From positions 74,454,983 through 74,518,982 of the forward strand of contig CM035416.1 in assembly GCA_020310875.1 (NCBI GenBank): DNA of 64,000 nucleotides. The letters run 5' to 3'. Shown in pieces: positions 46,151-57,905 of this stretch. The stretch is from Ceratopteris richardii (lineage: Eukaryota > Streptophyta > Polypodiopsida > Polypodiales > Pteridaceae). Made by a program: the position numbers and the translations under genes. The number at the start of each line of letters is the position of its first letter. The first letter of the stretch is position 1. The notes under the pieces are model-generated. The model ran no database searches, was not told the DNA's origin, and saw only the letters and a program-made list of their open reading frames with translations.

Positions 46151-47386
46151 TTTTTCTCCTTCATCATTGACCTTGCAAACTCAACAAGAGTTCTATTTCT
46201 TCTCTCTGCTACACCATTTTGTTGAGGAGAGTACTTGCAAGTAATTTCCCTTTTTATACCTGCATTCCACAAGTAATCAGTGAACTCTTTAGAAAAATAC
46301 TCTCCCCCTCCATCTGACCTTAGTCTTTTCAATTTATGACCTGTAATTCTCTCTGCATACACATGATAGTGTTTGAATGTGTTGAATACTTCTGACTTAT
46401 CTTTGATCACATATATAGTGATCCATCTGGTAGCATCATCAACATAAATCACATGATACCTTGAACCATTGATACTGAAATCCTTTGATGGTCCCCATAC
46501 ATCTGTGTGTACCAACTCAAGCTTCTCTGAATACATGAAACCATGCTTGGAGTAAGATTGCTTATGAGCCTTACCTAATTGACATGCCTCACATCTGTAT
46601 GTCATATGTTGACCTGGAACATTAGGCAATCCAAGCACTGAACCATTGTTAATCATATCTTTGATACCTCTTTCATTAAAGTGTCCAAGCCTCTTGTGCC
46701 AAAGATCTAACTCAGAGATCTTATGTCCTCCATAAGTGAACAAGGCATGACCAACATTACCTTGAATCTTCAATGTGAACAACCTTCCTTCTTTTTTTCC
46801 TGAAACAATTTGTTTATACCCATATCTAGGGTCTTCCACAAACACTCCTTCATTACTGAATCTAACTTCATAACCTTTTTCAACAATTTGTCCTACACTT
46901 ATCAGATTCTTAGGAATTGTAGGAACATACAAGACCTTACTCAATAAGGTGCTACCATCCTTAGCCTTCACTGATCCAATTGACTTCACATTGTGCTTTG
47001 TATTGTCACCTGTTTGAACAACATGATTAGATGCCTTATTTTCCAAATCAGTCATCAATGCTATGTTACCACTCAGGTGATTGCTACACCCTGAATCAAT
47101 ATAGAAGACTCTTTGGTCTTCACTTTGCCTTTTACAAGTTGCATTCATTATCAATGTTGAATCCTCCTTCTGATCTGAAGCATAATTGTAGTAGGTATTA
47201 TTGTATTGTTGACTTTGGAATCCTCTACTTGCATTTCTTCCAAAGTAACCCCTACTACCTCTACCTTTGAAATTACCTCTTTGATTTCTGCCACCTCTTC
47301 CTCTTGAATTAAAATTCTGATTATATCCACCATTACTCTGATTATTATGCCAACAATCATTAGCTAAATGATTTGTCTTACCACAA
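46120..47386 (-). pseudogene. Copia C4 nucleocapsid tail, protease and integrase core
   Basis: It begins just after a TAG inside the knuckle (C-stop-ICGKTNHLANDC; expected Trp) and runs through a Gly/Arg/Asn-rich stretch. The protease site is FYIDSGCSNHLSG. The pre-integrase domain (LWHKRLGHFNERGI...CEACQLGKAHKQSYS) and the integrase core follow, with all three acidic residues: HTDVWGP, RSDGGGEY, PQQNGVAERRNRT. Confidence 0.92.
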
Positions 47387-47388
47387 AT

Positions 47389-48174
47389 CTAGCAAGCTTT
47401 GACTCCATCTTTATTATTCCTGCCTCTTCCTCTACCTTTGCCACCTCCTCTTCCTCTTAGGAAGTTGGCTTGACTAGTTGTGCCTTCATCTTCATTTGCT
47501 TGTTGCTTCCCTTTGCTATTTTTCTTCTTATCCTTTGAGTACATTGCATGACCTGTACTCTTGTCACCTTCACCTTTGACATCCTGCTCAAAGGTTAACA
47601 TATGTCCTAGCAACTGATTTAAGTCAGGAGTAAAATGATCAAGTGATAATTCAGTAGACAAAATGAATGGCTTCCATTTGTCATCACCTCTCAAACCTGT
47701 AAGGATTTGCCTTACCAATTTATCCTCCTCAATGTCTTCATCAACAGCTCCTAATGCATATGCAATGTCCTTCATTCTGGTTACATAATCTGAGATGGAT
47801 TGAGAGGCCTTCTTCTTGAATGTAGTAAATTCTGCCCACAAGGATGCCTTCCTAGACTTTGTGGTATTTTGGAAATGCTCCTCCAAAGCATTCCATATAT
47901 CACTTGCACTTTCAAGACCTCTAATGTGAGGTAGAAAGTAGTCATTGACTGCCATATAGATAATGCTCCTAGCTTGAGCATCTCTCTTCATCCAATTCTT
48001 CAAATCTGACAATTCCTCCCTAGTTGGAACACTAGGATCTCTGAATTGTGGCTTTTCTTCTTCACCTATTATGTAGGCTATCAAGTCTTTGCTCATTAGA
48101 TGAGCTTCCATCCTCATAGACCATGCAGGATAGTTTTCTCTATCCAATTTCTCTATCTGAAGAGAATCTCCCAT
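47389..48174 (-). pseudogene. Copia C4 gag
   Basis: A 261-codon frame starting MGDSLQIEKLDRENYPAWSMRM. Gag helices include LESASDIWNALEEHFQNTTKSRKASL and VRQILTGLRGDDKWKPFI, then an RGRGGGKGRGRGR basic patch. It ends at the first Cys of the zinc knuckle because TGG has become TAG; the frame then continues unbroken. The ATG lies 220 bp inside the 5' LTR edge. Confidence 0.93.
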
Positions 48175-49416
48175 CTTTTCTTCACCTGTATATTGAATTC
48201 TTCAATCTTTATAAAGTATAAGGTTAGCTTTACTTTGAATGAAACTCCTTTTGACTTCCTTGATGTCGTATGATCTCCTTCTCAAGCTTTATCCTCAAGC
48301 TTTCACCTTTTGAACATTTAAATGTTGAATTCTTTTCAACTGCACTAGTCGGGACCCTCCTTCCTTCAATTCTGATGTTTCCTGCTCTCATACCACTGAT
48401 GGAGAGTGTTAATCTCCAAAAGAACAACCTAATCTTGAAATTAGAACACTTCTATATCAAGAGTAAGTCATAACCTTCTCCAATTTTAGAAGATCAATAC
48501 TCAATTATCAAGATTTTGAAAAATCTGTGAAGATGATGACTCTACAGAAAGTCTACTGCACTTATCTTTCTCATTGACCATCAATTGTGTAAAGTTTTTG
48601 ATAAAACTTTGCACAAGGTGTCACCTATAGATTGCACACCTTCTCCAAGTTGAATTACTCCAAAAGATTCAGTATAACTTGAGAAATGAACTCAACAAGT
48701 TACCTATGTCTAAAATTGTCACCCTGTAGAGTCGACTTTGACACCTGCAATTTCTAAGACATGGTCCTCCAAGACTAGAACTCGTTTAAGCAAATGATTT
48801 TAGCCACAAGTAGCTTACCTTCCAACTTAAAGATTGAATGCTTGCTTGCTCAAAACTTTAAACTATAGAAGGAGAACTGATCAAAACATTGACTTTGAAT
48901 TTTGCACCTCCTGCAACCTCTCTTCTTCCATTTACACATGTAAATGTTCCTACACTCAATTCTCTCAGCCTGATCACAATTAGAAGCTGAAAATTTGTAC
49001 AGAGGTCAATCACCTATAGACTTAGACTTGTACAAAAGCATTTCACAAAAGATCTAGCATAGAAGGAGAAAACTCAGAAACATCGGGCGCAAATTTCTTT
49101 CATTTCTAGAGGAGTTTACAACTGAATGATGAGAGAGAGTTCAACTAACTTCTAAGATGTCTAATAACTCTTACAACTCTTGACTACTCTATTCTCATGC
49201 TCTCTCATACTTGCCCCGACATTTTCCATAGTATATATAGACAAAAAACTTATGAATAATCAAAGACTTAAGTAAGCTGACTCTAAATTAATGTACATAT
49301 GTGTACAACTCTTTATCTTCTGAATATGAACTTCTTCCATGCTTCATAAGTTGGTCTTTTCTTCAGTCCTTGACTTCCAAAGCTTCAATTGTTGATTGCC
49401 CTGCACCAACACTACA

Positions 49417-50226
49417 TAAATATTTCTTTCTGGTGGATGTATAAAACTTTGAAGTGCATCTGCATTACATGCTTGGGCCACATTCACGAATCTTTGTGTA
49501 CAAAAATCCCATGTGAATGGAACATCAACTGGACAATGACCTGCAATTGTATACTGTATAATCTCTTCTTGATGATTGAAAAAGTCCTCCCACCAAGATA
49601 CATCTTGATCTCCAGCATATTTTTTTGCACGCTCAATATGTCTCTTCTTTTCAATGAGTGCATGCATCCAGCTTTACTTTGATCAACCACATTTCCACAT
49701 CTTTCTGTATTGTTTTAATCTTCATATGGTGATTGTTGTGCACCATACATTGTAGACAAATTAGGCACCTGCAATAAGAATATGCATCCCTCTTTAGGCT
49801 CCCACCCAGGAGAAGATGAATACTGCTTTGCAAATAAAAGGGTTATTTCATCAACCCTCCTCATCAAGAATACATGGTTGAAACTAATATTGTGCAATGG
49901 AGCCAAAACCTTAGCACTATTATCAAGGCCCATTGAGCAAAAGTGTTTAAAGTTATAAATCTGTGTGAGGTGTTGAACTTCTGGTTTTGGAGTATATGCT
50001 TCTGAAATTAGCTCAGATAAAATCAGAAGAGTAAAAGCATTGTTACGTGCCAACTTCTTAGAGAAAGTACTGAACATTTGATCAATGTGATCATGAGTGT
50101 GGCCAACCAGAAGGAAATTTACCTTAACCTTCTGAAATACCTATTTTTCAACAAGCATGCTTAAATATCCAAAGACTATAGAATTTTTATTCTCTCTTGC
50201 AGTATTATCAAGTTGAAAATATAGAG
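49417..50226 (-). pseudogene. DUF7869-type protein, central segment
   Basis: Host DNA between the two nested Copias. Joining 55385 to 50226 (minus) restores LYFQLDNTARENKN, which runs to FLLVGHTHDHIDQMFSTFS near 50090. The LDN..RENKN and GHTHxDIDQ.FS blocks are the hallmark of the DUF7869 family; their acidic and His residues look catalytic, DDE-like, by position. A TAG falls between them (MLVEK-stop-VFQ). The sequence continues (49715-50077: KLARNNAFTLLILSELI..., then 49417-49667: HIERAKKYAGDQDVSWWEDFF, PFTWDF) with one stop and at least one indel near 49670-49715. Confidence 0.8.
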
Positions 50227-50530
50227 TGTTGGAGATAGACGTCTGCGGAAGCACGCGAACAGCACAAGGAAGAAGAAGAAGCTTGGAGCACAAACACACA
50301 ATACTGAATGTATTACTAGAGAATGTACAAAGATAAGTAGCCCATTAGGGCAATAGACGTATATACAAGCCAAGGGAAAAAAACCTCCTAAAGAGGGAAA
50401 AACGTGCCCCGACAGTCCTAGAGTGTGCACACACATCACTACCTAAATATATCAACAAATCCCCCCTGGGAGTGATGCGGTGAACAAGGAGCTACACTCA
50501 TGTATAAGGAAGTGCCAAGCTATGTGGAAA

Positions 50531-51181
50531 TCACTCCACAAAAGGAAGTAAGCCCAAAGCTTTGCGGAAAGCTTCAAACTTCTCCCTAGGCAGAGCCTTC
50601 GTGAAAAGGTCTGCAATGTTCTCCTGCGTGGGCACATATGCCAAGTTGATCTCCCCAGCAGAGAACCTCTCCCTGACATAATGATAATGCACCTCAATGT
50701 GCTTAGTGCGAGCATGGAACACAGGGTTCCTCGCAACTGCCAATGCGCTCTGACTGTCAGTGAAGATGGTGGTGGCAGAAGACTGGCCAACACCCAAATA
50801 AGCCATAAGGCGTCTGAGCCACACACACTCAACAGTCTGTGTGAAAGATGCCCTATACTCAGCCTCACAACTGGAAGTGGCCACAGTAGGTTGCTTCTTG
50901 CTCAACCAAGATATACATGAGCTACCAAGCATGAAGCAAAAACCACTAGTGGACACACGAGTGTCATAGCAACCAACCCAATCTGAGTCAGAAAAAGCAT
51001 GCAAATCTGGCGGTAGTGATCCCCCCTTGGGATAAAACAACCCAAGTACCCGAGTACCACTCAAGTAGCGAAAGATGCGCTTAACCGCTTTCCAATGCGT
51101 GACTCCTGGGCAATGCATAAACCTGCTCATCTGTGAGACAACAAACTGAATATCTGGCCGAGTAATGCATAAGTAAATCAA
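50531..51181 (-). pseudogene. C1 copy C RNase H
   Basis: Continues the pol frame after one TAG (LYQ-stop-AVGCLIYLCITRPDIQ; copy A has a Tyr codon at that position). RNase H residues: FSDSDWVGCYDTRVSTSGF, TSSCEAEYRASF, FTDSQSALAVARNPVFHARTKHIEVHYH. It ends with the usual LFTKALPREKFEAFRKALGL. Confidence 0.93.
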
Positions 51182-51193
51182 GCATCCAACAGC

Positions 51194-53809
51194 CTACTGA
51201 TAGAGAACAGCATCAAATGCATCTCCAGCATCATGAAGACTCAATCGTAAACCTGTCTCCATAGGAGTGGCAATAGGCTTACAGTCTTCAAGGCCAAAAC
51301 GCTGCAATAATGTGTCAATATATTTCATTTGACACAAAGCCATTCCACCATCAACGTGCATAAACTGAATGCCCAAATAGTGATGCAAATGCCCCAAATC
51401 AGACATCTCAAATGAGGCATGCAAATCAGCCTTAAAATCAGCAATATGTGTCTCAATAGGACCAGTGAGCAGCATGTCATCAAAATAGACAACAATGATC
51501 AGAAGCACATCATTAGCACATTTAACATAGAAGATGCTTTCAGTTGGACTGTTCTCAAATCCATGTGCAATCAGATAGGCATGTATCTTCTCATACCAAG
51601 CACGTGGTGCTTGCTTTAAACCATATAATGCCTTCTTTAACCTGCAAACCTGGTTTTGATGCCCTTGCTGCACAAATCCACGGGGCTGAAAAACATACAC
51701 TTCTTCATGCAAGTCACCATTCAGAAATGCTGTTTTAATGTCCAACTGATGTACATTCCAACCATGATGGGCTGCAAGTGCACAAATGCTCCGAACAGTA
51801 GTCATACGGCATGTAGGTGCAAAGGTCTCATCAAAATCAATGCCTCTTTCCTGTGCATAACCCTTTGCAACAAGCCTAGCCTTATACCTGTCAACTGTAC
51901 CATCAGGTTTACGCTTCAGCTTGTATACCCACTTAGTGCCAATGGCCTTCTTGCCAGGAGGCAAATCACATAAAGACCATGTACCATTCTTCATTATAGC
52001 ATCATATTCAGATTGCATAGCAGCCATCCAATTTTCTGAATTTTGTGCTTTATCAAAAGAAACAGGCTCATTCTCATCACAGAGACTAGATGCAGCCATA
52101 GCATAGCAATCTGATGCAAAGGAGGCACTATGAGAGCCTGAACGAGTACGATATGACAAAGGTGCATCTAATTTGCTGTCACGCAAAGTCTGCACCAGCC
52201 ATTTTGGCATAGTTTTTGCCTGCTCAATATCAGCTCTCTCATCAACAAGTGCATCATGTAAATCTACATCAGAAATGGAATGATCTGCATCATCATATGA
52301 AACCTGCAAAGGCTGAGAAGTTGCCTCATTAGGACCAACACTAGCTTGTCCACCTGTAAAAAGAGGCATCAAAGTATCATACATGTCTTTGGAGCTAACA
52401 GATGTCTCCTTAGTACATGAAAGCAATGGCTGAATAGCATCTTCCACAAAGACAACATCACGGGTAACCAGAATGCGTTTAGTCTGTGGATGATACAAAC
52501 GATAACATTTACTTTCAAAACTATACCCAACAAAAATACATTTTACTGCCTTATCATCCAATTTTCTACGATGTTGTTCAGGCACTAATGCATATGCCAA
52601 GCAACCAAAAACACGCAGATGAGCAACAGATGGCTTGCGGTCATGCCAAGCCTCATATGGAGTGATAGATTGCAACGCTTTAGTGGGACACCTGTTCAGT
52701 ACATATGCTGCACACATGACAGCCTCAAGCCAGAAACTATGTGGTAAAGCCTGACTTTTGACCATGCACCTCACCATCTCCATGAGTGACCTGTTCTTTC
52801 GTTCAGCAACTCCATTCTGTTGAGGTGTATATGGCACTGTACATTGGTGTTTTATCCCACGTTCAGCCAGAAATGCATTAAAATCTGAAGACATATATTC
52901 CCCCCCTCGATCAGAACGGAGGGTGCCCATTTTACATGCTGACAGATTTTCAACCAAAACCAAAAACTGTTTGAAGCACATGAACACTTTGGACTTTGCT
53001 TTCAGTGGATATACCCATGCATGCCTGGAAAAATCATCAATGAAAGTCACGAAGTAAAGGTAATTTCCAAAAGAGGGTGTTTGCATAGGACCACAGACAT
53101 CACTATGTACAAGCTGCAATTTCTGCGTAGCCCGAACTGAACCATCTTTTGGAAAGGAAGAACGCTGCATTTTGCACAAAATACAGCCTTCACAAACATG
53201 TTTTCCAGGTGCCTCAAGTTTGGGCAAAGAGGACACCATTTCAGATTTCTGCAGGCGTAACAAACTAGCAAAATTCAGATGACCAAATCGTGCATGCCAA
53301 AGCTTTGCATCTGACATAGCCTGAGAATCATGAACTGCACATGCCGAATCATTCACAGATCTTTCATAGTCTATGAGCTTATACAGCCCACGAAATAAAA
53401 TGCCAGAAGCAATAATCACATCGCCATTTGAGAGATCATGGACTGTACACCTGTCATCAACGAATTTCACAACCAAGCCAATCTTGGCTAATGCAGAAAC
53501 TGATAACAGGTTCTTTTTGATCCCTGGCACAAATAAAGCATCTAACAAAGTGAAAGAACTACCATCAACAGTAGTCAGAATGATCTTACCAACTCCCATA
53601 ACAGGATAAGAGGAGTTATTGGCGCATGTGACAGTATTCCCTGTAGGGGCATGCTCGAGTGAAGAGAAGAAACTGCGCTGCGAGGTAATATGTTTGGTCG
53701 CCCCACTGTCAAAGTACCAAACACCTGAGTCTACTGCAGACATGCACTGATCATGAGAAGATGGGTCAAAACTGCAGACAGTAGTAAACGCCCATTCTTC
53801 TTCCTGCAC
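51194..53809 (-). CDS. C1 copy C pol: protease, integrase, reverse transcriptase
   Basis: An 871-codon open frame. Protease WYFDSGATKHITSQ lies near residue 30. The pre-integrase domain is at 160-230 (LWHARFGHLNF...CEGCILCKMQ). The integrase core is at 240-370, with VHSDVCGP, RSDRGGEY and PQQNGVAERKNRS supplying the DDE residues. LRVFGCLAYALVP follows. RT is at 600-860, with KKAIGTKWVYKLKRKPDGTV, YGLKQAP and the active site YFDDMLLTGP. All catalytic residues look intact. It would be made as part of a Gag-Pol polyprotein and processed by its own protease. It is separated from gag by an indel near 53850 and from RNase H by a TAG. Confidence 0.95.
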   Translation of the reverse strand: MQEEEWAFTTVCSFDPSSHDQCMSAVDSGVWYFDSGATKHITSQRSFFSSLEHAPTGNTVTCANNSSYPVMGVGKIILTTVDGSSFTLLDALFVPGIKKNLLSVSALAKIGLVVKFVDDRCTVHDLSNGDVIIASGILFRGLYKLIDYERSVNDSACAVHDSQAMSDAKLWHARFGHLNFASLLRLQKSEMVSSLPKLEAPGKHVCEGCILCKMQRSSFPKDGSVRATQKLQLVHSDVCGPMQTPSFGNYLYFVTFIDDFSRHAWVYPLKAKSKVFMCFKQFLVLVENLSACKMGTLRSDRGGEYMSSDFNAFLAERGIKHQCTVPYTPQQNGVAERKNRSLMEMVRCMVKSQALPHSFWLEAVMCAAYVLNRCPTKALQSITPYEAWHDRKPSVAHLRVFGCLAYALVPEQHRRKLDDKAVKCIFVGYSFESKCYRLYHPQTKRILVTRDVVFVEDAIQPLLSCTKETSVSSKDMYDTLMPLFTGGQASVGPNEATSQPLQVSYDDADHSISDVDLHDALVDERADIEQAKTMPKWLVQTLRDSKLDAPLSYRTRSGSHSASFASDCYAMAASSLCDENEPVSFDKAQNSENWMAAMQSEYDAIMKNGTWSLCDLPPGKKAIGTKWVYKLKRKPDGTVDRYKARLVAKGYAQERGIDFDETFAPTCRMTTVRSICALAAHHGWNVHQLDIKTAFLNGDLHEEVYVFQPRGFVQQGHQNQVCRLKKALYGLKQAPRAWYEKIHAYLIAHGFENSPTESIFYVKCANDVLLIIVVYFDDMLLTGPIETHIADFKADLHASFEMSDLGHLHHYLGIQFMHVDGGMALCQMKYIDTLLQRFGLEDCKPIATPMETGLRLSLHDAGDAFDAVLYQ

Positions 53810-54086
53810 AAGATTTGCAGACTCTGTTTTTGGTGTAGAGGCCTCTGCAACAACCGTTAGCCTCTTTCTTCTTTCCCTCTTTAGCAGCCAGTTTTGGACA
53901 GTTCTTTATAATATGATCATTTCCTTTACAGTACTTGCAGAACAATTTCTGCTTTTCTGATTTCTTCTCATCTTTATCCTGGTTCTTCGATTGTGCAGCA
54001 TTTGCAGATTTCTGCTTACTAGTAGAAGAGCTCCATTTTCCTTTGCCCTTCTGGCTAGCCAGGAAAGCTTGATCTGCAACACGCAT
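53766..54086 (-). pseudogene. C1 copy C gag C-terminal part with zinc knuckle
   Basis: MRVADQAFLASQKGKGKW, then a Lys-rich linker and the complete knuckle CKYCKGNDHIIKNC (CX2CX4HX4C). The frame slips after KEGKKKE (about 53850), so LVQEEEWAF lies in the pol frame. It is joined to the first gag part through two TAG codons shared with copy B. Confidence 0.9.
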
Positions 54087-54116
54087 AATGGACCTGTTCT
54101 ACCTGGACTGATCTTC

Positions 54117-54794
54117 CTACAACAGAACAGAGACTAATTCCTCAAATGACAAGGCATTCGGATTGCCTTTCATCATCAACCGAAGAGTAGAGGCAAAACT
54201 CTGATATGAATCAGGAAGACCATTCAGAATGGTCTGCACAAGTGAGCTATCTGGTATAACCTCATCAGCAGAAATCAATTGTTCCTTCAGGTCTTTGATC
54301 TTTGTAAGAAAACTGTCCATAGAATCACCTTCATTCATGTGCTCACTCTCCAACTGTTTTCGGAGGTAAGCAACACGAGCCTCATTCCTAGCCTGGTACA
54401 AAGTGGTAAGTGTATCCCAAGCATCCTTTGCTGTTCTGCAAGAGCGAATGTGAGGAATAATGGCACGTTTGACAGACAAAGCTATCAATGCATGTGCCTG
54501 GGCATCTCTGCCATCCCAACGAATCTGCTCTGTAGTAGGTGCAACAGAAACAGCAGCACGAACATGAATCTGCGGAATATCATCTTCGACACCATCTTCA
54601 TCAGCTCCAACACCTGTATTTGCAGTACCTGTCATTACAGGTGTAACATGACGTCTTTCAACACCCTGCACAATGTTCCACAATCCTTTTGCAACCAGTA
54701 CATGTCGCATCATATAAGACCATAATGGGTAGTTGGTACCATCCAACTTATCCTCAACAGCCAACATACGGAATACATCACTGCTTTCAGCCAT
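54117..54794 (-). pseudogene. C1 copy C gag (capsid part)
   Basis: MAESSDVFRMLAVEDKLDGTNYPLW at the start; central helices TAKDAWDTLTTLYQARNEARVAYLRKQL and LPDSYQSFASTLRLMMKG. It ends in SVLL-TAG, four codons before a second TAG (EDQSR-stop-NRS). Otherwise the frame is undamaged. Confidence 0.92.
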
Positions 54795-55379
54795 GGCCGG
54801 TGACTAAAATACCTTGATGCAGAAAATTGACTGTATCTCAAAAAGTTGAACGGAACAACCTAGACAAGTTCTGCTAGACCTGTAGCAGACTTTGAGACGC
54901 TTAAACTCGCGAACAGAAACTGGTATATACCTTTGGCACAAAAGGACAAAATAGCCTGCACAAGCGTTGCGATAGTGCGTTTGGAGGCCGAAACGAGCTC
55001 ATATCGCGATTTCGGCACCACAAAGCGAAGCTATTTTGATCTGAAAACACCCTGGGTATGCTCACCAAATTTCGTGCGAATTTGAGACTGCAAACGGAGG
55101 AGTGTCGACGGCGCCCTAGAAGAAGCGACAACCTGCTCTGATACCAATTGTTGGAGATAGACGTCTGCGGAAGCACGCGAACAACACAAGGAAGAAGAAG
55201 AAGCTTGGAGCACAAACACACAATACTGAATGTATTACTAGAGAATGTACAAAGATAAGTAGCCCATTAGGGCAATAGACGTATATACAAGCCGGGGGAA
55301 AAAAACCTCCTAAAGAGGGAAAAAAGTGCCCCGGTAGTCCTAGAGTGTTCACACACATCACTACCTAAATATATCAACA

Positions 55380-55610
55380 TAGAGTTGGTGGCAAAAGACC
55401 CTTCCATGATTGCAAAACTCGATGAATGACAGTAACTGTAAGGTTTGGATCATTATGCACATTCGGATATGTGAAGAAAACCTTGGACATTACAGTTCCA
55501 TTGTATACAAAAGCACCAACAAAATGCATTTGCACAAGGACTTCATCTCCAATGTCCTTAGGGATGCGATAAAAATGTGGCAAACAAGTTTTTTTTTTAA
55601 TCCATACCAT
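55380..55610 (-). pseudogene. DUF7869-type protein, segment after the poly-A slip
   Basis: Continues the N-terminal segment one frame away. KKTCLPHFYRIPKDIGDE is the block that follows DGMDQ in the family; FVGAFVYNGTV, FTYPNVHNDPNLTVTVIHRVLQSW and LLPPTLY come next. The host frame then crosses the copy C insertion point at the TAGAG duplication. Confidence 0.83.
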
Positions 55611-56721
55611 CGATCAACAAACACATATAATGCTTCGGATGTCTGAGTGCTTTACTTTGATGATGAATTGCTTTCTTTCTCTCTAAAGCTTGACTCTCAC
55701 GATGGTTGTTAAGAAGGTTTTTAAAATTATCCTTTTCTTGTGGTGTTGTAGCCCCCTTTGCCATGTTTTTCAAAGTGGCGCAAACTGAACATTCACCCAT
55801 TCTAACTTTACGAGGAATAGACACATTGTTAAACTCTTGCTTCCATAATCGAGTAAAGTGACGATACAACACATACTTCTCATTTCTATTTTCCATGTCT
55901 TCTCTATATATTTGAAATACCTCTCGACGAGTAAAGTTATCTAACAAGTGAAACCTTCCAGTTGTAGGCATAACCTCACAATGCAAGCTAAAATAGTTCA
56001 TCATGCAATTCATTGCATGACGTCCAACAGATCCTTTGGTCCCAACATGGAACGTATCCAAAATGAGATCCCCATTCATAAGCCCCTGTTGAACCCTATG
56101 TATTCTAAAATTTCCCACACCCATTGCAATTTTAAATGCAGTCCTACAACATCGCATCCCTTGACTAAAGAAATATTCAAAAGCAACACGTGTTACTGAC
56201 ATGTTATCCTCAATCATTTGCATGTGAGAAACAAGGTATATATCCTGCCTTTCACTATCTAAATGGAGGGATTTCTCTCTTAGGTGCTTTAGTTTCTTCA
56301 TTCCTAAATTGTACAAACATTTCAAACCACAATAGTGCTTCACAATATCCAATGCAATTCGTCTATATGAAGTAAGAAATTTAAATCTTTTTTGACTTAC
56401 TTCACGAGGCCTTCTTTTAAAACGTAGATTGAGCTTGCTTTGCCTTTCCGTTGCTCCACATGCACTTGATTCAAAAGGGAGATCAATGGTTGCATCAGAT
56501 GGGAGATCAAGAGGTGCATTTGGTTGAGCTGCATTGCACTGTGAATTGGATAGCTCAAATGACTCAACAGAAAACATAGAATCATCACCACGTTCTAAAC
56601 CATAGGGATCATCACTTATGAGGAAAGGGTCAACTGAGAACAATGAATCCGAAACTGTATCAATATGAGCAGAGGAAGCTGATGCCCAAGCATCCACTGA
56701 AAAGATTGAGCTCATCTTCAC
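55597..56721 (-). pseudogene. DUF7869-type protein, N-terminal segment (putative transposase)
   Basis: 374 open codons from an ATG at 56721. Residues 1-90 are Ser/Asp/Pro-rich and low complexity. KRRPREVSQKRFKFLTSYRRIA begins the folded part. Family-like blocks follow: GTKGSVGRHAMNC, the YRHFTRLWKQEF...GECSVCATLKN pair of cysteines, a His/Glu-rich helix, and LLIDGMD, the first acidic block. There the next codon should be Gln; instead TAA plus one extra A in a run of ten A's breaks the frame. Animal and seed-free-plant proteins of this kind are annotated DUF7869 and are often repeated in genomes. A transposase role is my inference from DDE-like spacing and from its place between TIRs. Confidence 0.78.
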
Positions 56722-57335
56722 TCAGTTCAAAGAACACTGAAGATGAATTACCTTTTAAATTAGTAGAAGTCCCAGATCAAGTGAAGATGTCACATCAAAT
56801 GTCACATCAAGTAGATATGAAATCAAAAGTTCATTAAAGTACATTGAAGTGCATTAAACATCAAATTACATTAAAGCACTTAAAGTCTAAAATTAAAGTA
56901 CTTAATTACTCAGATATACAGTAATAAGGGAACCAAAGATTTGATTCACTTTTGAAAGATGAGATACACAGTTGATTTCAAACTAGATATGACTCATTGA
57001 GTTTTAGCATTATGAGTAAATCAAAATATATCCAAGTTGAGTTCCAATTGGATTAGATATTAAAGTTGTAGTGCCATTGGCGACTTTACAAGAATAAATT
57101 TTACCTTTGGCTAAGCTATCAAGGATTAGGTTTTATTGTTTATGTTTATCTCCTACTAAGAGGTTGCATTCTTCATATCTAGAGAATATAAACATCAAAG
57201 GCGTCGGTTATAGTGACATATGCTAGTAAACAAAAAGGTCAATTATACACTTTGAATCTTTATCTTATTCCCTGTCTCTCCTTATTATCTACTTCAGTTT
57301 TTCTTCTCAAATTTCTCAACTTCCTCTTGTTATTG

Positions 57336-57420
57336 TTGATATATTTCGGTGGTGAGGTGTGTGAACACACCTAGGGCCATTGGGGTGATTTTTTCCCTCT
57401 TTAAGAGGTTTCTTCCTTTT
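57336..57420 (+). mobile_element. C1 LTR fragment between the divergent genes
   Basis: TGTTGATATATTTCGGTGGTG and CCCTCTTTAAGAGGTTTCTTCC match the first about 85 bp of the C1 LTR in sense orientation. The rest of the LTR is missing. The other parts of 56722-57335 and 57421-57860 hold no gene; they are the intergenic region of the two divergent genes. Confidence 0.75.
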
Positions 57421-57871
57421 TCTTTAAAGATAGTTGTGCCCTTTTCTTTCAAGTGTTGGACTTTTCTTCCTTTTTGTTTTTCTTTAAAGTGTTTGCAGTT
57501 ATTGATCTTCAAATTAGGATTTGAGAATATAGAATATTTCGAAAATCGAAAGTCTCACGCAATAAACACGTAAAGAAACGATCATCAAGTCAACTTCTTC
57601 GTGACATTTGTTTACGTTTATCGGCCTGCCCTCTTTGAGATCTAGACTTCTTCATGTACATACCATACTCTTGCCATTGAAGTGTAAATTTCATGCAAAT
57701 GTATATAACTAGTTGCAAGGTTCTATAAATATTTCACTAAACTCGAGGTGAAACAGCCTATTTGTGTGAGTGGTATTTCTTGGTTAGATAAGTTGACAGA
57801 TCTAGTTAGCAACTGGATTCATTCAGTTAGATCCAGTTAGTCTCTAGTTCAAGTTACCCAATTGCCTATAA

Positions 57872-57881
57872 ATAGCAGAGG
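57872..57881 (+). promoter_or_regulatory. TATA box of the methyltransferase gene
   Basis: CCTATAAATAGC is a textbook plant TATA box; a start site about 30 bp downstream would fall near 57903. A second TATAAATAT is at 57724-57732. Confidence 0.65.
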
Positions 57882-57905
57882 AGGAGATCATTCTCATTTC
57901 CAAAA

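Larger units (their letters stand above)
43007..49411 (-). mobile_element. Copia element C4, full length, inserted in the DUF7869-type gene
   Basis: LTRs 43007-44027 (1,021 bp) and 48397-49411 (1,015 bp) run TGATGGAGAG...CACCAACA on the plus strand. The perfect 5-bp target duplication CTACA is at 43002-43006 and 49412-49416. The primer site (minus TGGTATGAGAGCAGG, plus 48381-48395) and polypurine tract (minus GAGGGGGAGC, plus 44028-44037) are in place. The coding region is one frame apart from a few single changes: TAG in the zinc knuckle, an indel near 46130, TGA near 45412 and TAA near 44860. LTRs look highly similar, so the insertion is fairly recent. Confidence 0.95.
50227..55379 (-). mobile_element. 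Copia element C1, copy C, full length, inserted in the DUF7869-type gene
   Basis: Two 231-bp LTRs (50227-50457 and 55149-55379) differ at seven positions by my count, about 97% identity. The perfect 5-bp target duplication is TAGAG (50222-50226 and 55380-55384). The primer site (minus TGGTATCAGAGCAGG, plus 55132-55146) and the G-rich polypurine tract (plus 50458-50470) are intact. It is the best copy of family C1, whose other copies are A, B, D/E and an LTR piece at 57336. Confidence 0.96.
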
